64,000 bases of DNA from Methylosinus sporium (lineage in GTDB: Bacteria; Pseudomonadota; Alphaproteobacteria; Rhizobiales; Beijerinckiaceae). The translations under genes and the position numbers were made by a program. Each line of letters starts with the position of its first letter. The first letter of the stretch is position 1. The stretch covers positions 62,001-126,000 of the forward strand of contig NZ_PUIV01000001.1 in assembly GCF_003113265.1 (NCBI RefSeq), read 5' to 3'. Positions 36,003 to 46,463 of the stretch are shown here, piece after piece. Below the pieces are notes generated by a model that saw only the letters and a list, made by a program, of their open reading frames with translations, was not told the origin of the DNA and made no database searches.

Positions 36003-36569
36003 TCAAAAATAGCGTTCCGGCATACGAATGAGGTCCCCCGGCAGCACGGGAATCGTCGGCGAGAGCGGATATTCCCTGAACCCGGCGTCGCCTATGTGCT
36101 GAATGAGAATGTTCGAGCGACTGGCCCGATAGGTCGACCCGCCGGCCAGAGCGATCGCGCTCAGCACATTGAGCCCGCTCTTGAACGGATATTCGCCGGG
36201 CTTGCTGACCTCACCGAGGATGTAGAACGGTCGAAAGCTCGCTACGTCGACGGTGACTTTCGGATTGCGCAGATATTCGCCGCGAAATTTCTTCGCGAGC
36301 TCTTGTTCGAGCTGCGGCTTGCTGAGACCCGCCGCCTTGATCGTGCCGGCGAGAGGCAAGGAGACATAGCCCGCAGGGTCGATCTCATATTCCCCGGAGA
36401 GACGATCCTCGCCGAAGACATTGATTTTGATCTTTTCGCCGGGATTCAGATTCGGCGACGTCGTGGCGGCGGATCGGATCAGCGCCTCACGATCTTCCTC
36501 CGACACGGGACCGAGATTCGTCCCTCCATCGCAACCCGTGAGCGCGAGGCAGACGAGAAGAATACGCAT
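36003..36569 (-). CDS. Short polysaccharide export lipoprotein (OPX, Wza-like)
   Basis: A 188-residue lipoprotein with lipobox LALTGC (C13-16 region from MRILLVCLALTGC). The Poly_export domain follows (KIKINVFGEDRLSGEYEIDPAGYVSLPLAGTI, KFRGEYLRNPKVTVDVASFRPFYILGEV), and one SLBB domain (FKSGLNVLSAIALAGGSTYRASRSNILI). Full Wza has about 380 residues with two SLBB domains and a C-terminal amphipathic helix forming the outer-membrane pore. All that is missing here. The ATG at 36569 is preferred because it places the lipobox correctly. It is the first gene of the long minus-strand run, so the operon promoter lies just upstream. Confidence 0.88.
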   Translation of the reverse strand: MRILLVCLALTGCDGGTNLGPVSEEDREALIRSAATTSPNLNPGEKIKINVFGEDRLSGEYEIDPAGYVSLPLAGTIKAAGLSKPQLEQELAKKFRGEYLRNPKVTVDVASFRPFYILGEVSKPGEYPFKSGLNVLSAIALAGGSTYRASRSNILIQHIGDAGFREYPLSPTIPVLPGDLIRMPERYF

Positions 36570-37047
36570 TCTGCATTTTGTCGTCAGCGACGCCAAAGTC
36601 TGCCCCTCGGGTCGAATGTGCAAAAAGAAACGGCGCGCATCATGCGGCGCTGCGCTCGAACAATGATCACTCGAAACGATATTTGCTTCGGCGCCTGTTT
36701 CCACGCTACCGCACTTCGGGTGAGCAATCACTCTGCCCGCCCCCGATCAGGCCACACGCGCCTGATCCAAGTGTCGAGCGGATATACCGCGGCGAGCGTC
36801 GGCCGAGCTATCCGGTCATGTTCGTACGGCCAGCGGGGTTCCGTCACAAATCATTATTGCAGGCCGGTTTCTGCTATGATCGCGGATCGTTGTCGCGTCG
36901 CAAATTTTTTTGCGAATCCCCGAGCCTGCGGGAATTGACGGAGGGCTCGCCTTCGCCGCGCAGCGCGCGCGACGACATAGAGGCGGCGGCCGGTCTGCGT
37001 TTAGAGCGCCGCCGATTCGCGGCGAATAGCGGAGGACGAGACGAGCT
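36570..37047. other. Intergenic region carrying the expected polysaccharide-operon promoter
   Basis: About 480 bases between the OPX gene and queC, both on the minus strand. I find no supported gene. A TCGCAAA-TTTT-TTTGCGA inverted repeat is at 36898-36915. It is AT-rich and could be a regulator site or the terminator of queC (the T-run is inside the loop). The promoter of the polysaccharide operon should be here, but I cannot name its -10/-35 with confidence. Confidence 0.4.
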
Positions 37048-37779
37048 TCATTGCTCTCGAGCGGCGCGATATTTCTCCCAGCCGGCGGCGCGCAGGCGAC
37101 AGGCGGGACATTCGCCGCAGCCATGGCCCCAGTCGAAGCGCGTGCCGCGCTCGCCGAGATAGCAGGTGTGGCTCTCCTCGACGATGAGCCGCACCAAGGG
37201 CTCGCCGCCCAATTCCTCGGCGAGCTTCCAGGTCGCGGCCTTGTCGATCCACATCAGCGGAGTGAGAATCTCGAGCGGGCGATCCATGCCGAGCGAAAGC
37301 GCCGTCTGCGTCGCGCGGATCGTCGCGTCGCGGCAATCGGGATAGCCGGAATAATCGGTCTCGCACATGCCGCCGACGAGCTGGCCGATCCCGCGCCGAT
37401 AGGCGAGCGCCGCGGCGAAGGTGAGAAAGAGAATGTTGCGTCCGGGCACGAAAGTATTGGGCAGGCTCGAGGCGTCGAAGGCGATCTCCGCCTCGCGCGT
37501 CAACGCCGTGTCGGAGATGGCGCCGAGCGCTTCTATCGTGATGGTGTGATCCTCGCCGAGCCGCTCGGCCCAGAGCAGGGAGATGCGCGCGAGCCCCTCG
37601 CGAATTTTCCCACGCTGCTCGAGCTCGACGCGATGGCGCTGGCCATAATCGAAGCCGATGGTCTCGACGCGCGCGAAGCGCGACAGAGCGAAGGCGAGGC
37701 AGGTGGCGGAATCCTGGCCGCCGGAGAAGAGGACGAGAGCGGAGTCGCTCGTCGATGGAGAAGGCGTCGTCATCGACAT
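37048..37779 (-). CDS. queC: 7-cyano-7-deazaguanine (preQ0) synthase
   Basis: Converts 7-carboxy-7-deazaguanine to preQ0 with ATP and ammonia, in queuosine biosynthesis. The 243 residues have the PP-loop [52 protein letters not shown], and the zinc site [14 protein letters not shown] near the C-terminus, the full QueC signature. AGAGG precedes the ATG at 37779. DUF4180 lies 18 bases upstream on the same strand, so they may be co-transcribed. Other queuosine genes are not in the window. Confidence 0.95.
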   Translation of the reverse strand: MSMTTPSPSTSDSALVLFSGGQDSATCLAFALSRFARVETIGFDYGQRHRVELEQRGKIREGLARISLLWAERLGEDHTITIEALGAISDTALTREAEIAFDASSLPNTFVPGRNILFLTFAAALAYRRGIGQLVGGMCETDYSGYPDCRDATIRATQTALSLGMDRPLEILTPLMWIDKAATWKLAEELGGEPLVRLIVEESHTCYLGERGTRFDWGHGCGECPACRLRAAGWEKYRAAREQ

Positions 37780-37797
37780 CTTGCCTCTTTGATTACG

Positions 37798-38166
37798 TCA
37801 CGGCTCGCCAAGCTTGCGCGCGAGCGCTTCCAGATCGTCGACGAACCATAGGGCTCGCCCCCGATTGGCTTCATAAACGAAATCACGCAGAGAGCGGCTT
37901 TCGCTCACATGCGCCGATATGTCCCCTACGATCGCCAAGCGAAGCTCGTAGTTGACGAACTTCTGGATCGTTTCTCCCGCGAGGCGCGTCTCGAGACGAA
38001 AAAAGTCGTCGGCGAGGCGGGCGACCGGAATGGCGACCATGCTCGCCCGATGCTCCCAGGCCGCGCTCAGAAAATCGGTCGCGTCGCGCTCGGCCTCGAG
38101 CTTCGCGCCGTCGGCGCAGCAGACGAGTGTGCGAACCCCGTGAAAATCCTGCGCGCAATCTGTCAT
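37798..38166 (-). CDS. DUF4180 family protein
   Basis: A 122-residue soluble protein. The segment ATDFLSAAWEHRASMVAIPV, then FFRLETRLAGETIQKFVNYE and LRLAIVGDISAHVSESRSLRDFVYEANRG are the DUF4180 signature. The fold is STAS-like as far as I recall; function is unknown. The ATG at 38166 lies 80 bases after the histidine kinase on the same strand and 18 bases before queC. Confidence 0.85.
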   Translation of the reverse strand: MTDCAQDFHGVRTLVCCADGAKLEAERDATDFLSAAWEHRASMVAIPVARLADDFFRLETRLAGETIQKFVNYELRLAIVGDISAHVSESRSLRDFVYEANRGRALWFVDDLEALARKLGEP

Positions 38167-38246
38167 ATCGCTCCCTCCGCCGGCGCGGATGAGGGACTAT
38201 TCTAACTGAAATCGCCTCGGGCGTCCGCCGCCGCGCAACCCCCCTC

Positions 38247-39803
38247 TCACGCCGCCGCATTCCGCCTGCGCTCGGCGCTCGCGTAATGCTGCGCCTCTTC
38301 CTCTTCCTCGAATTTCGGCAGCGCGTTCATCACGCGCTCCGGCGGGAAGACGACGATCGCCTCCGTGCCCTCGCGCACTCTGGACTTCAGCTTGAACAGA
38401 CCGCCATGCAGATCGACGAGGCCTTTGACGATCGGCAGGCCGAGGCCGGTGCCCTCCTCCGCATTCTTCTGGGCCAGCGTGCCGCGGCCGAAGGAGGACA
38501 TGACGACAGCGATCTCTTCTTCTGGAATGCCCGGCCCGGTGTCGCGGATCGCCACATATTGGCCGCCGGCGCTGGTCCAGCCGATCTTGAGCGTCACCTG
38601 CCCGCCCTGCGGCGTGAATTTGATGGCGTTGGTCAGGAGATTGAGCACGATCTGCCGCACCGCGCGCTCGTCGGCCCAAATGCGCGGGAGGTCGGGCTCC
38701 TTGGCCTCGATCATCTCTATGCCGCGCTTTTGCGCGCGAATGGTCAGCAAATGGCGGCAATCCTCGACGACGCCGGCCAGCGAGACGCTCTCCTCCTTGA
38801 GCTCGTAGCGGCCCGCCTCGACGCGCGAGAGATCGAGAATCTCGTTGATGAGCATCAAGAGATGCTGGCCGCTCGAGTGAATGTCATTGGAGTAATCCTT
38901 ATAGGCCGCCACCGCATGGACGCCGAACAATTCGTTCTTCAGCACCTCCGAGAAGCCCAGTATGGCGTTGAGCGGCGTGCGCAGCTCATGGCTCATGGTG
39001 GCGAGGAAGCGCGATTTGGCGAGATTGGCCTCCTCCGCGCGGCGACGCGCCTCGTCGGAATTGGCCTTGGCCTGCTCCAGCTCGCCGATGAGATCGTCCT
39101 TCTCGATGCGAAAGAACAGGCCCTCGCGCGTCACATGATGAACGCGCTTGGCCAGCACGACGAAAAACACCTGCGCCGCGCCGACCAGCGCCAGCAGCGA
39201 CAGGCTGGTGTCCTCCATTCCGTCTATGCGCAGGCAGGCGACGATGGCGAGCGAAATGGGCGTGATCGTCGCATAGACGGCGAAAGGTATGGTCGCCGTG
39301 ACCATAGTGTTGAACGCCGCCGCCAGCATCAGCATAGCCGTCACGAAAGCCTTGGCGTTGGGGTCTTTCGCCTGTAGCAGCAGCAGAGCCATCGCCGCCC
39401 AGACGAGGCCGTGCAAAAATTCCGCGGCGACGAACTTGCTGCGCCAGCCGACCACATTGATCTCGTCGTCCAAGAGACGCTCGAGCTTCTTGGCGAGGCC
39501 GTAGCACAGCAGCAGGCTCGAAAAGGCGAGCACGGTCCAAATGATGACGAGCTCACCCTCCATCCAATAGCGGGTCAGCGCCGCCACCATGGCGATCAGC
39601 GCCGTGGCCGGCACGGCGGAATGAATGCGCGCGGAGGCGTAGGCGCGCAGCAGGCCGACGTCGCAGCCTCTATGACCCGTGTCCGAAGAAGTGAGCCGCT
39701 CGCGCGCTTGACGCACTTTGGCGCTGCGGCGGCGACGCTCTGCGAGCGCACGGGGGTCCTTGCCCCGGCCGCGCTCGATCATCTCGGCGGTTATGTCATT
39801 CAT
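38247..39803 (-). CDS. Membrane sensor histidine kinase (HisKA, PdhS/PleC-type)
   Basis: A 518-residue sensor kinase. An Arg-rich N-terminus is followed by about six transmembrane segments (residues 60-220) without an obvious periplasmic sensor. A short coiled coil (DLIGELEQAKANSDEARRRAEEANLAKSRF) connects to the HisKA domain with H in FLATMSHELRTPLNAILGF, and the ATPase domain has NLLTNAIKFT, RDTGPGIPEEE and GTGLGLPIVKGLVDLHGG. A Glu-rich tail closes it. The ATG at 39803 is used; a longer frame begins at 39842. No response regulator adjoins it. Motif choice is that of alphaproteobacterial cell-cycle kinases, but the partner is unknown. Confidence 0.88.
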   Translation of the reverse strand: MNDITAEMIERGRGKDPRALAERRRRSAKVRQARERLTSSDTGHRGCDVGLLRAYASARIHSAVPATALIAMVAALTRYWMEGELVIIWTVLAFSSLLLCYGLAKKLERLLDDEINVVGWRSKFVAAEFLHGLVWAAMALLLLQAKDPNAKAFVTAMLMLAAAFNTMVTATIPFAVYATITPISLAIVACLRIDGMEDTSLSLLALVGAAQVFFVVLAKRVHHVTREGLFFRIEKDDLIGELEQAKANSDEARRRAEEANLAKSRFLATMSHELRTPLNAILGFSEVLKNELFGVHAVAAYKDYSNDIHSSGQHLLMLINEILDLSRVEAGRYELKEESVSLAGVVEDCRHLLTIRAQKRGIEMIEAKEPDLPRIWADERAVRQIVLNLLTNAIKFTPQGGQVTLKIGWTSAGGQYVAIRDTGPGIPEEEIAVVMSSFGRGTLAQKNAEEGTGLGLPIVKGLVDLHGGLFKLKSRVREGTEAIVVFPPERVMNALPKFEEEEEAQHYASAERRRNAAA

Positions 39804-40015
39804 GATACGCTGGGACCCGAAAGCAACGGCGACTCGAAGCATTCCATCGACGGCCCCAGACGGGAAACGTCGTCACGACCCTTTCCAGAAGCCGAAATAA
39901 ATCTCTGCAATCTAGGCGTCAGGTCGAGCGTCGCCGATAATGGGACGGAAACGTTAACGGGGGACTCACGACATTTGTCGAATTCGATGGATTATCCGCC
40001 CGAGCGAGCGCTGAA

Positions 40016-40660
40016 TTGAGCTTTTCCACCGCAAACAAATCCGCTCTCGCCACGCTCGTCTCGGGCGTCGGCGCCTGCCGCATTTGCGTCGAGCGGCCGC
40101 AAGGCGCGCCTTTGCCGCATGAGCCGCGGCCGGTGCTGCGCGTCTCGCCACGAGCCAGGCTGCTGATCGCCGGCCAGGCGCCCGGAATGCGCGTGCATCG
40201 TTCCGGCCTTCCCTTCGATGATCCGTCCGGCGACCGGCTGCGCGACTGGATGGGCGTCGATCGCGAGACTTTCTACGACGTCTCCCGCGTCGGCGTCGCC
40301 GCCATGAGCTTCTGCTTTCCGGGCTATGACGCCCATGGCGGCGATCTGCCGCCCCGCCGCGAATGCGCGCCGCTCTGGCATGACGCGCTGTTTGCGGCTC
40401 TGCCGCAGGTGGAGACGATACTGGCCGTCGGCAAATATGCGCAGGCCTATCATCTACGCCGGCTCGGCGTGGCGCTGCGGGCGGGTGCGAGCGTCGCCGA
40501 AACGGTCGGCCGCTGGCGGGAATTTTCGGCGCTTTCGCCGAAGGTCGTTCCGCTGCCGCATCCCTCCTGGCGCAACACGGGCTGGCTGAAACGCCATCCC
40601 TGGTTCGCGGAGGAGCTTTTGCCGGCGGTGCGGGCGGAGGTAGCGCGCCTCGTCCTATAG
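40016..40660 (+). CDS. Uracil-DNA glycosylase family protein
   Basis: A 214-residue protein of the uracil-DNA glycosylase superfamily (family 4/5-like, Fe-S). N-terminal cysteines CRIC (about 21-24), the RLLIAGQAPGMRVHRSGLPFDDPSGDRL strand-loop that forms the catalytic pocket, FCFPGYDAHGGDLPPRRECAPLW with two more cysteines, and VVPLPHPSWRN as the C-terminal DNA-intercalation-type motif. Possibly excises uracil from DNA. The start is a TTG at 40016. The 3' end overlaps the convergent kinase-like gene by six bases. Confidence 0.85.
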   Translation: MSFSTANKSALATLVSGVGACRICVERPQGAPLPHEPRPVLRVSPRARLLIAGQAPGMRVHRSGLPFDDPSGDRLRDWMGVDRETFYDVSRVGVAAMSFCFPGYDAHGGDLPPRRECAPLWHDALFAALPQVETILAVGKYAQAYHLRRLGVALRAGASVAETVGRWREFSALSPKVVPLPHPSWRNTGWLKRHPWFAEELLPAVRAEVARLVL

Positions 40661-41197
40661 AGCTTCGACCGCCGACAGGACCGCGCGCGCCAGAGCCTCG
40701 ACCGGTTGCGAAGAATCGAGGCGCAGAATCGGAGCCGTCCGGGAGCCGAGCCACCTCTCGTGCGCGACGCGACTGCGTCGATCCACGCCGGCCGTATCAT
40801 AGGCGGCGGCCCAGGCGAAGAATGCCGCGCTCGCCTTCGCCATGTCGCCGCCGGGCTCGATGCGCGCGCCGTAGCGTTCAAGCTCGCGCCGGCGCAGCCG
40901 ATCCATCCGAATCGCGGGGTCGAGCCGAAGAAAGACGATCAGCTCGTAAAAAGGCTCGATTGGCGCCGCCCAGCCGATCGCCGAGCCGGAAAACACCCAA
41001 TTTCCCGTCGCTGGCGTGAGCTCCTGCAGCAGAGCGAACCGTTCCGACAGAGGCCGCGGCGCGACGAAGGGTGGATCGGTCGGCGCCCAATAGAGCCGGT
41101 CCGAGTCTATGTGCGGAACGCACAACAGATCGGCGATCCTGGCGCCGAGCGTCGAGACGCCGGATCCGGACGCGCCGAATATGTGAATTCGCGGCAT
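40655..41197 (-). CDS. P-loop kinase-like protein with a degenerate Walker A
   Basis: An AAA/adenylate-kinase-like protein of 180 residues ('DNA topology modulation' or shikimate/gluconate kinase-like family). The N-terminal strand and loop IHIFGASGSGVSTLGARIAD has the glycine pattern of a Walker A, but the lysine is replaced by valine (GSGVST). Related proteins often have GSGTTT at this site, so the change is a family trend. Next come HIDSDRLYWAPTDPPF, GNWVFSGSAIGWAAP and ELIVFLRLDPAIRMDRLRRRE (lid-like). Probably binds a nucleotide weakly or has another ligand. Confidence 0.72.
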   Translation of the reverse strand: MPRIHIFGASGSGVSTLGARIADLLCVPHIDSDRLYWAPTDPPFVAPRPLSERFALLQELTPATGNWVFSGSAIGWAAPIEPFYELIVFLRLDPAIRMDRLRRRELERYGARIEPGGDMAKASAAFFAWAAAYDTAGVDRRSRVAHERWLGSRTAPILRLDSSQPVEALARAVLSAVEAL

Positions 41198-41327
41198 TGT
41201 CCGTTCTCCCCTCTGTGCGCGGCGATCCTTGTCCTGTCGACGGCGCCGGAAACCTCGCGCTCGGCCGATTCCCCGCGAGGCGAAAATGCTCTATGGTCCG
41301 CCCGTTTCGCGACCCTATGGAGCGGCC

Positions 41328-41984
41328 ATGCAAAGCTTCGACCTTCGTTTCACCCGTCGCGCCGCGCTCGCCGCGGCGGCTTCCGCCGTCCTCGGCCTCT
41401 CTGCGCCCGCCTTCGCCGACAAGGCGCCGAGCGGCAAAGTCCCGGTCGAGGAGCTGATGGCGCCCAATGCTCTGCCGGATATCGTCGAGGGCAAGGCCGA
41501 CGCGCCCGTCACCATCGTCGAATACGCCTCCATGACCTGCAGCCATTGCGCGGCCTTCCACAAGGACGTCTATCCGACGCTGAAGAAGAATTTCATCGAC
41601 ACCGGCAAGGCGAAGTTCATTCTGCGCGAGTTCCCGCTCGATCCGCTCGCGACGGCGGCCTTCATGCTGGCCCGCAACGCCGGCGAAAAGCGCGACGCGG
41701 TCGTCGATCTGCTCTTCGCCCAGCAGAAGAACTGGGCCTTTGTCGACAAGCCGCTCGACGGCCTCGCCAATGTGCTGAAGCAGACCGGTCTCGGCCAGGA
41801 GAAATTCGAGGCGACGCTCAAGGATCAGCAGCTCTACGAGAATGTGAGCAAGGTGCGCGACCGCGCGGCGGAGAAATTCGGCATCAATTCGACGCCGACC
41901 TTCTTCATCAACGGCGAACGCTACAGCGGCGAGATTCCCGCGGCCGACTTCGACAAGATTCTGTCCGAGAAGGCGAAGTCGTAA
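41328..41984 (+). CDS. DsbA-family thiol:disulfide interchange protein (periplasmic)
   Basis: A 218-residue thioredoxin-fold oxidoreductase. An N-terminal signal with a twin-arginine look (FTRRAALAAAASAVLGLSAPAFA, cleavage near residue 30) sends it to the periplasm. The active site is CSHC (71-74) in EYASMTCSHCAAFHKDVYP, and the cis-proline loop is INSTPTFFINGERYSG. It belongs to the DsbA/DsbG/ScsC-like branch with a helical insert (FMLARNAGEKRDAVVDLLF). GGAG lies a few bases before the ATG at 41328. Converges with the response regulator. Confidence 0.92.
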   Translation: MQSFDLRFTRRAALAAAASAVLGLSAPAFADKAPSGKVPVEELMAPNALPDIVEGKADAPVTIVEYASMTCSHCAAFHKDVYPTLKKNFIDTGKAKFILREFPLDPLATAAFMLARNAGEKRDAVVDLLFAQQKNWAFVDKPLDGLANVLKQTGLGQEKFEATLKDQQLYENVSKVRDRAAEKFGINSTPTFFINGERYSGEIPAADFDKILSEKAKS

Positions 41985-42009
41985 AGCCCCGCGCGAGGCT
42001 CGCGACTTC

Positions 42010-42663
42010 TCACACCGACCTCTCGGCGCCGACCAGGCCGGCGCCGATGGCGAGCCAGACGAGATGCGCGTCGGTGCGGGCGCCCATCTTGGATTTGATC
42101 TGATAGTGATAATTCTGCACCGTCTTGGCGCTGAGATTGAGCGCGCGCGCGATCTCGTCGGTCGTGCGGCCGGAGGCGACGAGACGGAGAATCTCCGTCT
42201 CGCGCGGGCCGAGATCGTCGAGCGGGGAACGGCCCTCGGCGAGGCGCTCCGCCGCTATCTCCCGCGCAATGTCGTCGCCGAGCGCGCGGCCCCCGCGGGC
42301 GACCGTCTCCACCGCGCGCACCAGCTCCACCGCCTCGCCGCCCTTGGTGACGAAGCCGCTGGCGCCGGCCTCGAAAGCCTTGAGCGCATAGGCCGCGGCG
42401 TCATGCATGGTGACGACGAGAATCCGCGCTTTCTTGTCCCATTGGCGGATATGGCGCACCGCCTCCAGCCCGCCGGCGCCCCCGGCGAGCTGCAAATCCA
42501 TCACCACGACATCGGGCGAAAATTTGCGATAGGCCTCATAGGCCGTCGCGGCGCTGTCGGCCTCGCCGACGACGCGAAAGCCCGGCTGACGCTCCAGCAA
42601 TCGGCGATACCCCTCGCGCACGATCGGATGATCGTCGACGAGCAGGACCGAGACGCCGCTCAC
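42010..42663 (-). CDS. NarL/LuxR-family two-component response regulator
   Basis: A 217-residue DNA-binding response regulator. The receiver domain has VDDHPIVREGYRRLLE, phospho-acceptor D56 in VVVMDLQLAGGAGGLEAVRH, and the lysine of SGFVTKGG. The C-terminal LuxR-type HTH shows LGPRETEILRLVASGRTTDEIARALNLSAKTVQNYHYQIKSK. It overlaps the upstream histidine kinase gene by four bases and is certainly its partner. It ends 26 bases before the end of the convergent dsbA-like gene. The regulated genes are unknown. Confidence 0.93.
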   Translation of the reverse strand: MSGVSVLLVDDHPIVREGYRRLLERQPGFRVVGEADSAATAYEAYRKFSPDVVVMDLQLAGGAGGLEAVRHIRQWDKKARILVVTMHDAAAYALKAFEAGASGFVTKGGEAVELVRAVETVARGGRALGDDIAREIAAERLAEGRSPLDDLGPRETEILRLVASGRTTDEIARALNLSAKTVQNYHYQIKSKMGARTDAHLVWLAIGAGLVGAERSV

Positions 42664-44063
42664 GCCGCGCGCCCGAATGCGCTGGCCGCCGCGTTGGAAT
42701 TGGCCGGCGCCAGCGGAATGCGCGCCGCGACGCAGACGCCGTGCGCGGCGCGATCGATGGAGAGGCTGCCGCCGAAGGCGGAGACGCGCTCGCGCATTCC
42801 GAGCAGGCCATGGCCGGCGGAAAAATCGATGCGCGTCGGATCGCCCTCGCCGTCGTCCTCCACAGTGAGCGCGACGAAACCGTCATTGGAGGCGAGCCGC
42901 TCCACGCGCAAGAAAACCTCGCTCGGCCGGCCGTGGCGCATGGCGTTGGTGAGGCATTCCTGCGCGATGCGGAAGACGCTGGTGGAGACCGCGGGCGGCA
43001 CGCCGGCGAGATCGCCCATCAGATCGAGATGCACGACCGCGCGGGGCGCCGTCTGCGCGTTCCAACCGGCGACGAGCTGAACGAGGCAGGCCTCGAGGCC
43101 CAGCTCATCGAGATCCTGCGAGCGCAGCCGCGCCAGCGCCTCGCGCAGAGTCATCGTCATGCGCCGCGCCACCTTGCCGATGGAGCGGGCGTCGGCGGCG
43201 AGATCGGGCCGGTCGGACGCCCCCGCCTCTATCGCCGCGGCGAAGGCGCTGGTCGCCGTCAGACATTGGCCGAATTCGTCATGGAGATCGCGCGCGAGAG
43301 CGCGGCGCTCCTCCTCCTGCACCTCGAACAGCCGCTTGGTCAGCGCGACGCGCTCCGCCGTCGTCTGCGCCAATCGCTCGGCGAGATCATTGGCGGCGCG
43401 GGCGATGAGGCCGAACTCTCCGCTGGTGAAGGATTTGATGCGATGGCGATAATTGCCGTTCTCGAGCCGGCGCAGGCCGTCGACGATCGTCTGAGTCGGC
43501 GCCAGCGCATGGAAGATGGCGAGCGCCGCCAGCAGGCAGACGCCGACCGCCATGGAGGCGGCGACGCCGGCTACGATGGAGATTTCACGCCATGCCTGCC
43601 GCACCGCGGCTCCCTGATCGGCGCGCGCAACCACCGCGCCCGTCTCCGGCTGGCGCACGGTGAGCGGCCGCGACACCGGCGCCGGCGCGCCGAACAGAAG
43701 CTCGAAAGCACGGGCGAACCACTGCGGCGCCTCGGCGCCGACGCCGTCCATCTGGCTGCACAAGACGCGCGGCTCCTCCGTCCCCGGCGCGAAAGTGATG
43801 CAGACGCCCGGCGAGACGAGCTTCACCGTCGAAAGCGACTCCCAATTGGGAATGGGCAGAATATTGTCGCGGCGAAGACTGCCGCGCCAGAGAATCTCCC
43901 GCCAGAAGAGATGCTCGAGCTCATGAGCGACGCGCTCGGCCGAGGCCTGCGTCTCCGCGCGAATGGAGCGATTGGCGTCGTCCATCACCCAGCCGATGGC
44001 GAGCGCGAGGCAAAAGCCCACAATGGCGACGAGGCGCATGATGAGGCGAATGATCAATTGCAT
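42660..44063 (-). CDS. Sensor histidine kinase, HisKA_3 (NarX/UhpB-type)
   Basis: A 467-residue membrane kinase. Two transmembrane helices, at the N-terminus (LIIRLIMRLVAIVGFCLALAIGWVM) and about residue 180 (ISIVAGVAASMAVGVCLLAALAIFHAL), bracket a periplasmic sensor of about 150 residues. A HAMP domain (LRRLENGNYRHRIKSFTSGEFGLIARAAND) leads to the HisKA_3 helix with H in ALARDLHDEFGQCLTATSAF and an HATPase with DDGEGDPTRIDFSAGHGLLGMRERV. The ATG at 44063 has GGAG nine bases upstream; a longer frame begins at 44093. Co-operonic with the NarL-type regulator. Confidence 0.9.
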   Translation of the reverse strand: MQLIIRLIMRLVAIVGFCLALAIGWVMDDANRSIRAETQASAERVAHELEHLFWREILWRGSLRRDNILPIPNWESLSTVKLVSPGVCITFAPGTEEPRVLCSQMDGVGAEAPQWFARAFELLFGAPAPVSRPLTVRQPETGAVVARADQGAAVRQAWREISIVAGVAASMAVGVCLLAALAIFHALAPTQTIVDGLRRLENGNYRHRIKSFTSGEFGLIARAANDLAERLAQTTAERVALTKRLFEVQEEERRALARDLHDEFGQCLTATSAFAAAIEAGASDRPDLAADARSIGKVARRMTMTLREALARLRSQDLDELGLEACLVQLVAGWNAQTAPRAVVHLDLMGDLAGVPPAVSTSVFRIAQECLTNAMRHGRPSEVFLRVERLASNDGFVALTVEDDGEGDPTRIDFSAGHGLLGMRERVSAFGGSLSIDRAAHGVCVAARIPLAPANSNAAASAFGRAA

Positions 44064-44269
44064 CGGGCTTCGCTCCGGCTTGTCTCCCAGCATCGCCGAG
44101 TAAAGCAGGAATCGCCTTCACCGCCAATGCGATCCGCAGGAAGCGCCGCGCTCGCCGGGAAATATCGGGCAAAATGCCCGGCGCAGAACGGTCCCTGCGC
44201 TCTTCTTCGGCGCGTGCGCCGCGCGCGACGGTCGCGCCCTCCCCGACCAGGGGCTTTGGAGATTCGACG

Positions 44270-44782
44270 ATGAAACCGCTTTCGATCCGGGCGCGCCTGC
44301 CGTCGCGCAATGCTTTTATACTCGCCTTCGCGACCTTGCTGCTGGGCATGGCGCTCGCCATCGCCTGGGTCTTGGGCGTCACTTTGTTCTACCCCGACGG
44401 CGAGCTGGCGCGGGCGATCCACCGACGCGACGATCTTATCCGCGCCCATATCGATTATCTGATGATGGCCCAGTTCGTGTTCGTCTTCGGGCTGCTGTTC
44501 CGCCAATACGCCATACGGCCGCCGATCTGGATGATCGCCTCAATCTGCTTCGGAACATTCAATAATCCGCTCTCCTTCGCGCTACGGGCGCTGAGGCCGA
44601 AGATCGATCCGGCGACGCTGCCGCCGGTCGAGCCGCATTTTCCGCTGATCGCGGGCGTGAGCTTCACTCTGACGACAGTGGGATTTCTGACGGCCGCCTT
44701 CCTCGCCGTTCGCGCGGCGTGGCGGGCCGGCGACGCGGCGGCGGCGCCGACGGTCGCTCGGAGCCTCGAGCGAGCCGAGTAA
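44270..44782 (+). CDS. Conserved membrane protein of unknown function
   Basis: A 170-residue protein with about four hydrophobic segments (NAFILAFATLLLGMALAIAWVLGVTLF, YLMMAQFVFVFGLLFRQYA, MIASICFGTFNNPLSFAL, GVSFTLTTVGFLTAAFLAV). I do not recognise the family. The N-terminus is basic and the loops are short. The ATG at 44270 has GGAG eight bases upstream, so the longer frame from 44174 is unlikely. It diverges from the histidine kinase (206-base gap) and converges with pyrG. Confidence 0.7.
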   Translation: MKPLSIRARLPSRNAFILAFATLLLGMALAIAWVLGVTLFYPDGELARAIHRRDDLIRAHIDYLMMAQFVFVFGLLFRQYAIRPPIWMIASICFGTFNNPLSFALRALRPKIDPATLPPVEPHFPLIAGVSFTLTTVGFLTAAFLAVRAAWRAGDAAAAPTVARSLERAE

Positions 44783-44794
44783 CTCCGAGCGCGA

Positions 44795-44815
44795 AGCGAG
44801 CCTTAGAGGCTCGCT
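44795..44815. terminator. Bidirectional hairpin between convergent genes
   Basis: AGCGAGCC-TTAGA-GGCTCGCT, eight-base perfect arms and a five-base loop, lies between the membrane protein (stop 44782) and pyrG (minus strand, ends 44829). Position suggests termination from both sides; a T-run is missing. Confidence 0.6.
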
Positions 44816-44828
44816 CTCGCTTATGCCG

Positions 44829-46463
<1,635 letters not shown>

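Noticed and set aside
41985-42009. Possible hairpin between the DsbA-like gene and the NarL-type regulator
   Set aside because: Stem of six bases with almost no loop; too weak to call.
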